The position numbers were made by a program, and so were the translations under genes. 27,408 bases of DNA from an uncultured Lachnospiraceae bacterium (GTDB taxonomy: Bacteria; Bacillota; Clostridia; Lachnospirales; Lachnospiraceae), in the NCBI GenBank assembly GCA_910577655.1, contig CAJTOW010000049.1:1-27408 (forward strand), read 5' to 3'. Below, one piece after another: positions 1 to 9,217 of this stretch. How positions within the stretch are numbered: the stretch's first letter is position 1; each line of letters begins with the position of its first letter. A model generated the notes under the pieces. The model had not been told where the DNA came from and did no database searches. It saw nothing but the letters and a program-made list of their open reading frames with translations.

Positions 1-70
1 CCCTCCGGCCACTACGCTTTCGTGCGGTCAGCGCAGCGAGTGCGCAGACCTTTCTGAGCTGTTACAAACT
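1..70 (+). repeat. 3' part of a structured palindromic element (left EPS flank)
   Basis: This stretch matches the 3' end of the complete element at 17491-17675. Both contain a CTACG...CGGTCAGC stretch, then a hairpin, then TCTGARCTGTTAC. Here the hairpin pairs GGTC-A-GCGCA (26-35) with TGCGC-A-GACC (41-50) around the loop GCGAG. The other copy has GCGCG/CGCGC, so the loop-closing pair has changed in a compensated way. A second CTGTTAC follows, as in the other copy. The 5' part lies outside the window. Confidence 0.75.
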
Positions 71-104
71 GTTACTATCTGTTTCACAAAATCACCTAAA
101 AGTG

Positions 105-133
105 TTTTCATTTTTACAGTTTTGGTATATGAT
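105..133 (+). promoter_or_regulatory. Weak candidate promoter for the secreted glycosidase
   Basis: TTTTCA (105-110) and TATGAT (128-133) are separated by 17 bases, upstream of the gene that starts at 244. Both boxes are imperfect and the region is AT-rich, so this is only a candidate. The rest of 70-243 shows no other feature I can support. Confidence 0.25.
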
Positions 134-243
134 AAAGATGGTATTTTTCAATCCGGATAAACCGGAGTCTGGGGCGCAGATTTTTACCTTTTTACATAGG
201 AATACAGCTGCCAGGTGCCTGAAACCAGAAAGGATTTTGCGAA

Positions 244-2814
244 ATGAACGTGCATCATATGCCCATTACAACCTTGTTTTTCACAATATTGATTTCCTTT
301 TTGATTGTGGTCTCTTATCCCTTCTGCAGGAGGCCCGCCGCTTCCATAAATAAGGGCCTCTCTACCACTGAATCAAGTACCCTGTACCGCACTGTGGCCC
401 TTGATTCTGCTTCCAACATTACACCTGGGCTTTTTGCTGCCCCGGCCCATTCCTCCAGTGCTGAAAACAGCGCTTCACACTCCCCGTCACTGCTGGATGA
501 CGTCCAATCCTTAAGATATTATTATGAGGCAGCAGACTACTGCTACGGGATCACTGCTGACGGCAGGGAAGTCTTTGCCCATCTGAATGCGGACGGCTCC
601 AGAACAGACGTAATCCAGGGTGGAGGAACCATTACCCTGCGCGACCCCTCTGACCAGATTCTCTGTCAGGCCCTTGGGATTTCCCAGGTGGAAGTCCTGG
701 AGGATGCCCCTGCCAATGGGGTCCGGGTTACGTATCACACTTCCCTGGAGGGCACTACCTTTACCACTACCTACCGGTTCTATGAGTATTATGTGAAATC
801 CACTGCCTCCTTAAATTCCTTCCCCACCACGGCTCCCGTAGGTGTGGCTTTTCTGGAGAGAACCTTTCCCAACGGCTTTGTCCGCATGGAACAGAAGTTA
901 AGCAGCAGCTGGATCTTTCCCCAGGACAACGATTTCCCATATAAAGAATTTGACAGCTACGTCACGGTACATGCCGCAGATTCCGTCCATGAGCTTTACA
1001 CATTTTTTCATGGAGAGGACGCCAATATCCGGGAGTTCTATGAGTATTACCCGAAAGAACATTTCCTTTTAAAAACAGAAAACCAGAGGCTTACCCACAG
1101 CGAAGTAAACTATGAACTGGTTTTCGAGAACCGCGAAGCAGACCGGGACTGCAGCTATTTTGCCCTTTTCAAATCCAGGGGATATCCGCTGACATTAGGC
1201 ATTACCCCCACCCAGAACACCGCCTGCGGCTCCAGTGTATTCACGGATGCAGATACCATGCTCAATGTCAATGTCTCCAATATGGAATCCGCCCCCATCC
1301 ATGGAAATCTTACCTTCCATCTCTATGATTATTATGGAAATGATCTGCTGAATGATACGCTGCAGATTGCCCTGGAGGGAAAGACCGCATGGAACCGGCT
1401 CATAAAGCTATCGGACTTCACCGGGGAAAAAAGCGGCATCTATTATCTGGATATTACCCTTACGGACGGGATTCATACCAGCCGTGAGTTCTATCCCTTT
1501 GCCCTTCTTTCCGGCCACACTTTCCAGTACCGCCAGAGCAATCCCTTCGGCATCAGCGGAGTCCGGTTTGGAGAATATGAAGCAAATGATACTACCGTCT
1601 ATCTTGCCTCTGTTCTCGGAATCAGCCATGCCAGGGTAGGCATTTCTCTTCCGGAATATGCAGGCAGTGATTATGCACTGTTAAAAAAATACCTTGAGAA
1701 ACTAAGGCAGAATGGCGTCCGGATCTATGGCCAGTTCCTGCTCTTAGACGGATGGAAAACACCGTCCGATGCCGACTCCTACAGTCAGGCCCTGACCCGT
1801 GCACTGTCTGGTACAGGCTCCTCCTGCTTTTCGGCTGTGGAACTGGGAAATGAACCCAACATCATTGATGTTCCCTTCAACCAGTTTGATTCCCTGGAGG
1901 CTTCCATGGACCATTACGTAAGCACACAGTTTCTGCCTGGAACCAGTGTCCTGAAAAGCTTTGGGATCCCTGTAATGCCGGCCGGTGTCGGGCTGAGCAA
2001 TGGGGCGTGGCTGGAGCTCCTTGACCGCCGCGGCATTCTGGATGCCTCTGACATCCTTTCCACCCATGCATATTCTTATCCCTATTCCCCTGATCTTGTA
2101 AAAGATCCGGGTGTAGAGAACAGCTTTGAAAGCGCCCTGGTCCGTGTCCGCGGCTTCCTTGACAGAACCGGTGATAAGCCCTGGCATGTCTCGGAAATGG
2201 GCCTTCCCACAACCCCGCTTCCGGCAAAGGACTCATTCCGTGGAGTCGGTCTGCGCACCCAGGCGGATTATGGAGTCCGCGAATATCTCCTGGCCCTGGC
2301 TTATGGTGCAGATGTTGTCAACAGCTATTCTCTCTATGACCAGCAAAACCTGTTTAAAGGATTTGACAACCAGAACCATGAGTTTCATTTCGGAATGTTT
2401 TATGACCAGGATTACTACGGACGTATTCTCCCCAAGCCCTATGGAGCTGCCTACGCTGCCATGACCCGGCAGCTGGACGGTGTGACGGCAGTGGAAGAAA
2501 TAAGCAGCAGCTCCGGTACACTCCGGGTGTTTCAGATCACACTGGCAGATAACAGACGGTTCCTGGCCGCATATTCCAATGCCAGCCGCCTGAGCGATGA
2601 TGGGTTTACCGGAACCAGAACCCCCTCCCTGCCCTGGCAGAACCAGTGGCCCGGCTGCGAATATGTATCCTTCATCCCGGATGCCCCCGGCGCCCAGGTT
2701 TATACCATTGATCTGATGGGAAACAGGACCGATTATGCTCCCTCCCCGGACGGAACCGTCTCACTCCCGGTCAGCGGATCCCCGGTCTTCATTTATAATG
2801 GGAGTTTGCCTTAA
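244..2814 (+). CDS. Secreted clan GH-A-like glycoside hydrolase
   Basis: An 856-residue exported protein. The N-terminus (about residues 1-30) is a hydrophobic signal or anchor segment. Residues about 80-420 look like beta-rich accessory domains. Residues about 430-780 look like a TIM-barrel glycosidase. The motif ELGNEPN places a candidate acid/base Glu at 537, and HVSEMGLP places a candidate nucleophile Glu at 651. The spacing of roughly 114 residues fits strands 4 and 7 of clan GH-A. The start at 244 follows AGAAAGG; an ATG at 259 is also possible. The stop overlaps the stop of the convergent ligase gene by four bases. Being next to a polysaccharide locus, it probably trims or degrades that polymer, but the substrate and exact GH family cannot be read from sequence. 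Confidence 0.8.
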   Translation: MNVHHMPITTLFFTILISFLIVVSYPFCRRPAASINKGLSTTESSTLYRTVALDSASNITPGLFAAPAHSSSAENSASHSPSLLDDVQSLRYYYEAADYCYGITADGREVFAHLNADGSRTDVIQGGGTITLRDPSDQILCQALGISQVEVLEDAPANGVRVTYHTSLEGTTFTTTYRFYEYYVKSTASLNSFPTTAPVGVAFLERTFPNGFVRMEQKLSSSWIFPQDNDFPYKEFDSYVTVHAADSVHELYTFFHGEDANIREFYEYYPKEHFLLKTENQRLTHSEVNYELVFENREADRDCSYFALFKSRGYPLTLGITPTQNTACGSSVFTDADTMLNVNVSNMESAPIHGNLTFHLYDYYGNDLLNDTLQIALEGKTAWNRLIKLSDFTGEKSGIYYLDITLTDGIHTSREFYPFALLSGHTFQYRQSNPFGISGVRFGEYEANDTTVYLASVLGISHARVGISLPEYAGSDYALLKKYLEKLRQNGVRIYGQFLLLDGWKTPSDADSYSQALTRALSGTGSSCFSAVELGNEPNIIDVPFNQFDSLEASMDHYVSTQFLPGTSVLKSFGIPVMPAGVGLSNGAWLELLDRRGILDASDILSTHAYSYPYSPDLVKDPGVENSFESALVRVRGFLDRTGDKPWHVSEMGLPTTPLPAKDSFRGVGLRTQADYGVREYLLALAYGADVVNSYSLYDQQNLFKGFDNQNHEFHFGMFYDQDYYGRILPKPYGAAYAAMTRQLDGVTAVEEISSSSGTLRVFQITLADNRRFLAAYSNASRLSDDGFTGTRTPSLPWQNQWPGCEYVSFIPDAPGAQVYTIDLMGNRTDYAPSPDGTVSLPVSGSPVFIYNGSLP

Positions 2815-4259
2815 ATCCCCACCGCTCCAGGGTTGGCCCTGGTCAGATATTCCTGTTCCAGAGCTGCCCTTTTTAGTTTTCCGATGGAAGTTCTGGGCAG
2901 CCCCATGTCCCGGAACCAGGTTTTCCGGATCTGAATCCCCGCCGGACGGTTCCTGTTGTACCCGTTCAGGGTCCGGACAATGGTTTTCTCCAGATCCGCT
3001 GATTCCGGGACAAAGACGGCTGTCAGTTCCCCATCCACATAGATGACGGCAGCTTCTTCTACTCCCGAGAACTGGGACAGCTCCCCGTCTGTATCCTCCG
3101 CATGAATCTTTTCCCCGTTTTCCAGCACAATCATATCCCGCAGCCGCCCCAGGATCCTTACAGATCCGTCTTCATCCATCTGGCAGGCATCACCGGTCCA
3201 GATCAGATGTTCTTCTTTTATAAGCACCTGGCAGGTTTCCTCCGGCTTTTTGTAATATTCCTCCATATGACTGGGGAGAATCACCCCCAGCTCCCCGTCT
3301 TCTCCCACAAGAAACCGGATTCCATGATCCGGCTCCATCCACTGGGAACCTTTTTCCGGGGTCGAGTGGGCGATGCTTCCCATGGTTTCCGAAAGACCAT
3401 AAAGATTGTACAGCTTCACCTGCCTTCCGGCCGCCTGTTCTGCCAGCTCTGGCCTGAGATAGCTACCTGCCGTAAAAATCAGCTTCAGATAGTCCGGGAA
3501 ATAATCCTGCTCTATGAGATATTTCAGGATACTTGGAACACACATCAGAATATCCGGCTTCATTATCTGGAAATCTTCCATCAGATTTCTTCCCATTCTC
3601 CCAAGGCACAGGGTCTTTCCATAATGGAGAATGCGGTAAATATGTACAAAGGCATAGATATGGTGATAGGGAAGAGGAAGATACACCCTCTCCCCTTCTT
3701 CCATAAGGTTCTCGAAATTCTCTATGACACTACAGAGGCTTTTGGATGTAAGAACCACACCCCTGGAGCTTTTGGATGTGCCGGATGTAAAGCAGATAAA
3801 GCTGCCCTCCTCTGTCTTTTCCAAAGCTGATTCCCTGTCAGGCTTCTTTCTGGCAGCCGCCTCTCTCTCCCGGGCCATTGCATCCAGAGAAATCATGGGA
3901 AAATAGGGAGCAATCTCATCCTCCTCATCCATCATTTCCTCGTCCACCATAAGCCGTTCCACATCCGTGTAGCCAGAAAGCCGCACCAGTGCTTCCGAAC
4001 CAAGGTTTCCATCCAGAAGAACCACGGTCTTTCCCGCAAGCAGAAGCCCGGTCACCGAAACAATCCATTGATAGGAGTTATAAGCCCACACACCGATCCG
4101 CTTCTCCTGCCACTGTGCAAACACTTCCCGTTCCCCCAGGACATCCTGGAAAAATGTCTGAAATGACACAGCTTTTTCCTGCCGCCCCTGACAATACAGG
4201 AAAGCAGGGCAGGTTTCGTAGTTTTTCTTACATTCCAGAAGTAAATCCAATAACAACAC
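2811..4259 (-). CDS. AMP-forming acyl/aminoacyl ligase paired with the carrier protein
   Basis: A 482-residue member of the ANL adenylating superfamily. It shows the P-loop-like TSGTSKSSRG (158-167), YGLSET (from 287), TGDACQ (355-360), GRLRDMI (371-377) and a C-terminal GKLKR with the candidate catalytic Lys at 461. Such enzymes activate a carboxylic acid as its adenylate and load it onto a thiol. The carrier protein gene lies just upstream in the same operon, with a gap of four bases, so the likely acceptor is that carrier's phosphopantetheine arm. The start is GTG at 4259 with AGGAAAGGA upstream, inside the end of the carrier gene. Length and pairing resemble DltA (D-alanine ligase), but substrate specificity is unknown. 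Confidence 0.88.
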   Translation of the reverse strand: MLLLDLLLECKKNYETCPAFLYCQGRQEKAVSFQTFFQDVLGEREVFAQWQEKRIGVWAYNSYQWIVSVTGLLLAGKTVVLLDGNLGSEALVRLSGYTDVERLMVDEEMMDEEDEIAPYFPMISLDAMAREREAAARKKPDRESALEKTEEGSFICFTSGTSKSSRGVVLTSKSLCSVIENFENLMEEGERVYLPLPYHHIYAFVHIYRILHYGKTLCLGRMGRNLMEDFQIMKPDILMCVPSILKYLIEQDYFPDYLKLIFTAGSYLRPELAEQAAGRQVKLYNLYGLSETMGSIAHSTPEKGSQWMEPDHGIRFLVGEDGELGVILPSHMEEYYKKPEETCQVLIKEEHLIWTGDACQMDEDGSVRILGRLRDMIVLENGEKIHAEDTDGELSQFSGVEEAAVIYVDGELTAVFVPESADLEKTIVRTLNGYNRNRPAGIQIRKTWFRDMGLPRTSIGKLKRAALEQEYLTRANPGAVGI

Positions 4260-4263
4260 TGCT

Positions 4264-4485
4264 TTATCCTTTCCTGGCCACCTCGGCCATATCTCCCAGA
4301 GTCCCGATTCTTCTTAGCTGACGCTCATTAATTTTAATATTCAGTTCCCCTTCTACCTTTGCAATAAAGGAAAACATTTCCATGGAGGTAAGCTCCATAT
4401 CCGACAAGATGGATGTATCCTCGTTCCACTCAATATCCTCATCTTCACAAAATTCCTGCGCTATTTTAATAATTTTATCCAGCAT
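4264..4485 (-). CDS. Acyl carrier protein
   Basis: A 73-residue acidic helical protein with the carrier-protein pattern. The candidate phosphopantetheine Ser is residue 34 in MELTSMEMF, where most carrier proteins have D-S-L or D-S-M; here Thr precedes the Ser. The downstream helix, with KVEGELNIKI, fits the family. It lies directly upstream of the ligase gene and downstream of two membrane acyltransferases. It is therefore best read as a dedicated carrier for acylation of the polysaccharide rather than the fatty-acid synthesis ACP. A DltC-like role is possible. Confidence 0.88.
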   Translation of the reverse strand: MLDKIIKIAQEFCEDEDIEWNEDTSILSDMELTSMEMFSFIAKVEGELNIKINERQLRRIGTLGDMAEVARKG

Positions 4486-4511
4486 TTTCTTTCTCCTCCA
4501 TCTGATTTTGC

Positions 4512-4620
4512 ATAACAGTTCAGATCCCCCCCTGAACTGTTGCGATTTTTCTTTCTTCGGGCAACAGGCCGGATGTGCATGCTCACATGCAGATCCGGCG
4601 GCTTGTCATGGATCTGAACA
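4512..4620. repeat. Medium-length copy of the palindromic element family
   Basis: It starts with TAACAGTTCAGATCC (4513-4527), has an internal CTGAACTGTTGCG (4532-4544), and ends with GGATCTGAACA (4610-4620), which pairs with the left arm. In between is a strong hairpin: CCGGAT-g-TGCATG (4569-4581) pairs with CATGCA-g-ATCCGG (4586-4598). It fills the gap between the carrier protein gene and the acyltransferase, ending two bases before the acyltransferase stop codon, so the outer part of the right arm is missing. Confidence 0.75.
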
Positions 4621-4622
4621 TT

Positions 4623-5627
4623 TCATTGGCATTCCTCCCTCATCTTATATTGATGCAGCCGCCTCTGTCCCAGGATCAGAAGCCAGCAAACTCCTCCTAT
4701 GAAGCACCAGCGCAAAACAAACTGTGCCCATACTCCCGCCCATGAATTCTGGGGAATAAAGGCAAACAGCACCTTCCATGGAAACACGGTTCCTTCTACG
4801 GAATGAATACACAGAATCCACATGGAATACCGCCCCATCCACCGGATCTTGTCAAGGATCACATGTTCAAAGCAGTTCAAATGCAGAAACAGCCGGATTG
4901 TCAGATATGCGCCGCACAAGCTCCCCGGCAGACTCAAAAGACCATGATCCATTTTATACACGGCAAGATCCATACTTCCATAGATGATCGATAAGACCCA
5001 TACCCCTGCAATCAGGATACCGGTTCCCCAGGACAGTCTTTTCTCCAGCAGCTTTTTCTTTTTCATCTGGTAACCGCCATATACGAAAAAGAATCCTGCC
5101 AGACCCTGGCTGATCTGAAAGGGCAGACACCAGGGCATCAAAAGGCCTGCCGCCACGCCGCATACACATGCAAAGATCATCTGCCCCTGTTCCTTCCACA
5201 GATTCACTGCCCCGTAAAACAGACACCAGGAAAGGAACAATGCAAACACGAACCACATCGTACCGATCCGTGATTCCTCCCCGGATCTCACCAGAAGTGT
5301 GGGAATCAAAAATACGTTTACCCACTCCTCCAGATTGTGGGACAGCAGACGGTGAAGGGCGCCGATTCCATTGACCGTAACCAGAACCACCCCAAAGGGT
5401 TTCAGAAGCCCCCTGGCGCTGCTCTCTACTCCGGCTCTGAACTTGCGTTTTTTCATCCAGTACCCGCTGGTAATAAAAAATACCGGCATCATGAACGAAT
5501 ACAGGATCCTCCAGAAGATACTGTCATCTACGCTGGAGACCATGCTGTGACGCAGCACAACCAGGATCATCAGCACCCCTTTAAGCAAATCAAACATTGT
5601 AAGATTGACAAGATTTTTCTGTTCCAT
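4623..5627 (-). CDS. Acyltransferase-3 family membrane protein (copy B)
   Basis: A 334-residue integral membrane protein with about ten hydrophobic segments. The N-terminal VVLRHS (His27) and the following MMPVFFITSGYW are typical of the acyltransferase family 3 (OafA/NodX-type) O-acyltransferases, which acylate surface sugars using a donor from the cytoplasm. It is a clear paralogue of the next gene upstream (5712-6710), similar end to end. Even the leader is conserved, with GAAAGGA just before ATGGAACAGAAAAA in both. Tandem duplication is therefore likely. Different donor or acceptor positions for the two copies is inference. Confidence 0.85.
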   Translation of the reverse strand: MEQKNLVNLTMFDLLKGVLMILVVLRHSMVSSVDDSIFWRILYSFMMPVFFITSGYWMKKRKFRAGVESSARGLLKPFGVVLVTVNGIGALHRLLSHNLEEWVNVFLIPTLLVRSGEESRIGTMWFVFALFLSWCLFYGAVNLWKEQGQMIFACVCGVAAGLLMPWCLPFQISQGLAGFFFVYGGYQMKKKKLLEKRLSWGTGILIAGVWVLSIIYGSMDLAVYKMDHGLLSLPGSLCGAYLTIRLFLHLNCFEHVILDKIRWMGRYSMWILCIHSVEGTVFPWKVLFAFIPQNSWAGVWAQFVLRWCFIGGVCWLLILGQRRLHQYKMREECQ

Positions 5628-5711
5628 GTTTATCCTTTCAAACTCCCTTTTTCTTCAGATTTGTTCTGCCGCAGCCGTTTCCGGCCAACAGGCTTCCCAC
5701 AGCCAAAACGG

Positions 5712-6710
5712 TCAATGTCCGGCCCTGGCTGATCTGCTGCGATAATTCTGCCATATCACCAGACACTGGCATGCACAGCCTATAAAGATCCACCGCAGGA
5801 CAAACTGGGCCCCTGCCCCCACCCAGGTTTCCTGGGGAACAAAGGCAAAAAGAACAGACCAGGGCACCACCGCCCATTCTACAGAGTGGATGCACAAAAT
5901 CCACATGGAATACCGCCCCATCCACCGGACCATATCAAATACTCTGTTTTCCAGACAGTTGAGATACAGGAACACCTTTATCACTAAAAAGGAACCACAC
6001 AGACTGCCTGCAAGACTGAAGAGGCCGTACCTGATATCATACATGGCAAAATCCATACTTCCATACCAGATAGAAAGGCTCCACAAAAGGACCATGGCCA
6101 GATAACACCAGAAAGGAAGCTTTTTCTCCAGCAGCTTCTCCTTCTTGATGGTATATCCCCCGTATACAAGGAAAAAGCCCCCAAGGCCCTGGCTGATCTG
6201 GAAGGGAAGCTGCCAGGGCATCGTGACGCCGCAGACGCCGCCACACAAGAGAGCCGCCGCCATCTGGAGCTTTCTCTCCCACCGGTTGATCACTATGTAA
6301 AAGAGACACCAGGATAAAAATAAGGCAAATACAAACCACATGGCTCCGATCCGCGTCTGCTCCCCGGATTTCACACAAAGTGTGGGGATCAGAAACACCT
6401 CCAGCCATTCATGTATATTGTGCAGCAGCAGACGGTGGACTGCCCCCACCCCATTGATGATTAACATAACGATCAGAAATGGTTTCAGCAGGAACTTAAC
6501 ACTGCTTTCCAGACCTGCCTTACACTTACGCTTTTTCAACCAGTAACCGCTTGTGACAAAGCACACCGGCATCATGACCGAGTAAAGGATACGCCATACA
6601 AGCTGCCCGTTTACATCCCAGATAATGCTGTGACGCAATACAACCACAAGCATCAGTGTCCCCTTCAGCAGGTCAAACATTGTAAGGCTGATAAGATTTT
6701 TCTGTTCCAT
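5712..6710 (-). CDS. Acyltransferase-3 family membrane protein (copy A)
   Basis: A 332-residue polytopic membrane protein paralogous to 4623-5627. It keeps VVLRHS near the N-terminus, MMPVCFVTSGYW, RIGAMWFVFALFLSWCLFY and MPWQLPFQISQGL, and diverges mostly in loops and at the C-terminus. The family transfers acyl groups to hydroxyls of cell-surface glycans. The gene follows the hydrolase gene by about 20 bases and has the ribosome binding site GAAAGGA. It is part of the polysaccharide operon and presumably uses the same activated acyl pool as its twin. Confidence 0.85.
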   Translation of the reverse strand: MEQKNLISLTMFDLLKGTLMLVVVLRHSIIWDVNGQLVWRILYSVMMPVCFVTSGYWLKKRKCKAGLESSVKFLLKPFLIVMLIINGVGAVHRLLLHNIHEWLEVFLIPTLCVKSGEQTRIGAMWFVFALFLSWCLFYIVINRWERKLQMAAALLCGGVCGVTMPWQLPFQISQGLGGFFLVYGGYTIKKEKLLEKKLPFWCYLAMVLLWSLSIWYGSMDFAMYDIRYGLFSLAGSLCGSFLVIKVFLYLNCLENRVFDMVRWMGRYSMWILCIHSVEWAVVPWSVLFAFVPQETWVGAGAQFVLRWIFIGCACQCLVIWQNYRSRSARAGH

Positions 6711-6731
6711 TTTTGTCCTTTCAGATTCCCA

Positions 6732-7658
6732 TTATAGATGATTTTTCAGATACTCCAGTACCTGACGCATATCCGGCTCCGTGATGGTATGCCCCTGCCC
6801 CTCTTTAACTGTAAGCTGGATATTCTCTGCCGAAACCTCCATTTCTTCAAAGAAACGCACATTTCCTTCATAAGGAACCACCTCATCTTCACTGCCGCAG
6901 AGCATAAAAAAACAGGTATCTGTATCATCCAGAAGCTTCCCATAAGGGGAGCTGACGCGCATCTGTTCATCGATTTTCTTTCTCTCCTCCGGGTCCTGCT
7001 CCACAGACATATTCCCATCCATACAAAGGGTATACGCTGCATCTTGTCCGGCCAGATCCGAAAAATCCGGTGTGGAACACATGGATACCACTACCTTCGG
7101 ATTTCCGGAACAGCTCCCGGTATAGTAAAAGGCCGCAAGCCCTCCAAGGGAAAATCCTGCAAGTCCCACCTGGTCTGTATCCACATACCGGCTTTCCCGG
7201 AAATAGTCTATAATTCCATCAAACTGGCCAGCGGTCTGGACCACCATATCCATGACAGAAAGCGGTTCCTTTAACTTAGCCTCCCCATGTCCCGCCGCAT
7301 CCGGAGTAACCACAAAATATCCTGAACCAGCAATGGCCGCCGCAAACTCCGCCACATCCTCCTTCCGTGAGGAAAGACCATGCTGCAGGATTACGAGAGG
7401 TCTCTGCTCATAGCTGTCTGTAAAATAAAGAATGGTTTTTATTCCATCAATATCCAGACTTTCCTTTCTGAGCGCCCCGCTCCCCTGGATCCTGCTGTCA
7501 GGCAGAATGCTGACTGAACTGGTCTGTGATCCCTGTTTTCCAGATTCCTTTCGTTCCCCCGGTATAATGCCCAGGGCCATTGCCAGGAAAAACACCACAC
7601 AGCCCACCGCTGCCGCCAGCAGAATATACAATATTCTCAATATCCGTTTTCTTCCCAT
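6732..7658 (-). CDS. Membrane-anchored alpha/beta hydrolase
   Basis: From the preferred start this is a 308-residue protein. Residues about 5-30 form a membrane anchor or signal segment. The catalytic pattern is complete: QHG near 92-94 for the oxyanion hole, GFSLGG with nucleophile Ser170, Asp258 in GSEDEVV, and His290 in GQGHTITEP. This resembles dienelactone-hydrolase or BAAT-like esterases. I choose ATG at 7658 rather than the longest reading from 7790, because GGAGGCGGGAG precedes it and the protein then begins with MGRKRILRIL and the anchor. It sits between the flippase and the acyltransferases, so an esterase acting on acyl groups of the polysaccharide is plausible but unproven. Confidence 0.82.
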   Translation of the reverse strand: MGRKRILRILYILLAAAVGCVVFFLAMALGIIPGERKESGKQGSQTSSVSILPDSRIQGSGALRKESLDIDGIKTILYFTDSYEQRPLVILQHGLSSRKEDVAEFAAAIAGSGYFVVTPDAAGHGEAKLKEPLSVMDMVVQTAGQFDGIIDYFRESRYVDTDQVGLAGFSLGGLAAFYYTGSCSGNPKVVVSMCSTPDFSDLAGQDAAYTLCMDGNMSVEQDPEERKKIDEQMRVSSPYGKLLDDTDTCFFMLCGSEDEVVPYEGNVRFFEEMEVSAENIQLTVKEGQGHTITEPDMRQVLEYLKNHL

Positions 7659-7728
7659 ATACCGGCTCCCGCCTCCTTCCTTTTTACAGACCATATCTGG
7701 CCATTCATTCAAACAAAGAATCCTGCCG

Positions 7729-7748
7729 CGCAGGCTTCCCCGCCTGCG
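7729..7748. other. Short perfect hairpin between flippase and hydrolase genes
   Basis: CGCAGGC (7729-7735) pairs with GCCTGCG (7742-7748) across a six-base loop. On the minus strand no T-run follows, so it is not a standard terminator. It could mark an intra-operon processing or stability point. Confidence 0.4.
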
Positions 7749-7776
7749 GCGGACCGCTTCAGCGATATGATGACCT

Positions 7777-9198
7777 CTACCGTTCCACAACGATCCTTTT
7801 TATTCTGGAAAACTGTTCTGCTATCTCCTTTTTTCTGAGAACAAGATAGCCCATATAGGATACCAGATAGATTCCAAAAGCATAAAAGCTGCCCATCTTA
7901 AGATTGCTTACGATGAAAACCAGGGTCAGCGCGATCTCCAGCAGATTGTCACAGAGCACATCCATGGAAACATAGTTTTTCAGGATCCACTCGGACAGGA
8001 CACTTTTAAATACAATCACCGCCACAATCACCATAACAGACAGATCCAGACTGTCTAAAAGAAACACAGTGCAGAAGGAGACAGCCAGACTCAGCAGCAC
8101 CGTGATGACATTGACAAACAGGATCTGGTTCTCTTTCCGGTATGCTTTAAAATAGGTGTTGATCAGCGCGTAAAATCTCGTCTCATAGACACTGACCGGC
8201 ATGATAACCGCCAGATAATGCAGACTGTCCTGATACTGGGGAAGCCATAACCCCAGCACCAGCTTCACCGGCACGTAAAAGAGAAGTACCGACAGCACAG
8301 GCGCTGTCAATGCCATACGCATGGTTCCATACAGCCTTTCCAGCTTATCCTGATCCATATTTTTCAGGGCCGGAAACAGCACAATGCTCACTGCCCCGAT
8401 ACAGGTGATGACCATATTAGAAAGGCTCAAGGTCAGGGATACCTTCCCAAATACAATAGTACCCCAGCGCTGCTCGATCATAAATCTAACAATGCCGATC
8501 ACCAGCTGGCTGGCAAGGTTGGCCAGAAGCAGCTTAAAACCGATTTCCACCAGCTCCTTTGACTCGCTTCTGCTTTCCTTTCCAAAGGAAAACCGGACAA
8601 ATACCGTATCCCTGCTGACCATCATCCCGTATCCCATGGACACAATCCTTGCCAGAATCTCCGAAAAAATACAGGAATGGCAGCTCCTGTATCCCAGACC
8701 AGCCAGTATGGAAAGAAACAGGAAAAACAAAATCCGTTCCGCGGTCATGACCTTTGCGAAATCCTGAATCCGGCTGGTGGCCTGCAGTACACACTGCAAA
8801 AGATACCGCAAGATATCGAAAAAGGAAGAAACCAGGGCAAGGCACAGCAGATAGCGTTTGTCCGCATCCCCTACAAAGCAGGTGAACACCGCCCCGCAGA
8901 CAAGGCCAAAGCATATCTCATAAATCGCCAGTGTCCAGAACTGGGATGCCATGATCTTCTTATCCAGCTCTTCATACCTTTTGCCGCCATATTTCAGATA
9001 GGTCCCCTCGCAGAAGCCAAGGGACGAATAAGCTGTATAGGTCACATAAAACAGATACAGCTGCCAGTAGCTGTATTCCTCCACTCCCAGAACCTTTGGA
9101 AGAAACAATGTCAGTATAATGGATATACAAAGCCGGATCACATTAGCCGAAAACGCATGCAGAAATCCCTTTACAAAATCACAAAATCTGGCGTTCAC
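7777..9198 (-). CDS. Polysaccharide flippase (Wzx-like, MOP superfamily)
   Basis: A polytopic membrane protein of about 473 residues with roughly 12-14 hydrophobic segments, beginning with a transmembrane stretch preceded by CDFVKGFLHAF. The pattern fits O-antigen or teichoic-acid flippases that move lipid-linked repeat units across the membrane. The longest reading starts at 9282, inside the upstream polymerase gene. GTG at 9198 is preferred because AGAAGGGGGA sits about eight bases before it, and it falls 19 bases after the polymerase stop. With the EpsG-type polymerase next door it indicates a Wzx/Wzy-dependent pathway. Confidence 0.85.
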   Translation of the reverse strand: MNARFCDFVKGFLHAFSANVIRLCISIILTLFLPKVLGVEEYSYWQLYLFYVTYTAYSSLGFCEGTYLKYGGKRYEELDKKIMASQFWTLAIYEICFGLVCGAVFTCFVGDADKRYLLCLALVSSFFDILRYLLQCVLQATSRIQDFAKVMTAERILFFLFLSILAGLGYRSCHSCIFSEILARIVSMGYGMMVSRDTVFVRFSFGKESRSESKELVEIGFKLLLANLASQLVIGIVRFMIEQRWGTIVFGKVSLTLSLSNMVITCIGAVSIVLFPALKNMDQDKLERLYGTMRMALTAPVLSVLLFYVPVKLVLGLWLPQYQDSLHYLAVIMPVSVYETRFYALINTYFKAYRKENQILFVNVITVLLSLAVSFCTVFLLDSLDLSVMVIVAVIVFKSVLSEWILKNYVSMDVLCDNLLEIALTLVFIVSNLKMGSFYAFGIYLVSYMGYLVLRKKEIAEQFSRIKRIVVER

Positions 9199-9217
9199 AC
9201 GGACCGTCCCCCTTCTG

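Noticed and set aside
3102..3830. 242-residue plus-strand ORF
   Set aside because: It lies fully antisense to the AMP-ligase gene, which has clear motifs; it is a shadow frame.
7729..7748. Rho-independent terminator between flippase and hydrolase
   Set aside because: The stem is perfect but has no T-run on the minus strand, and the genes around it look like one operon.
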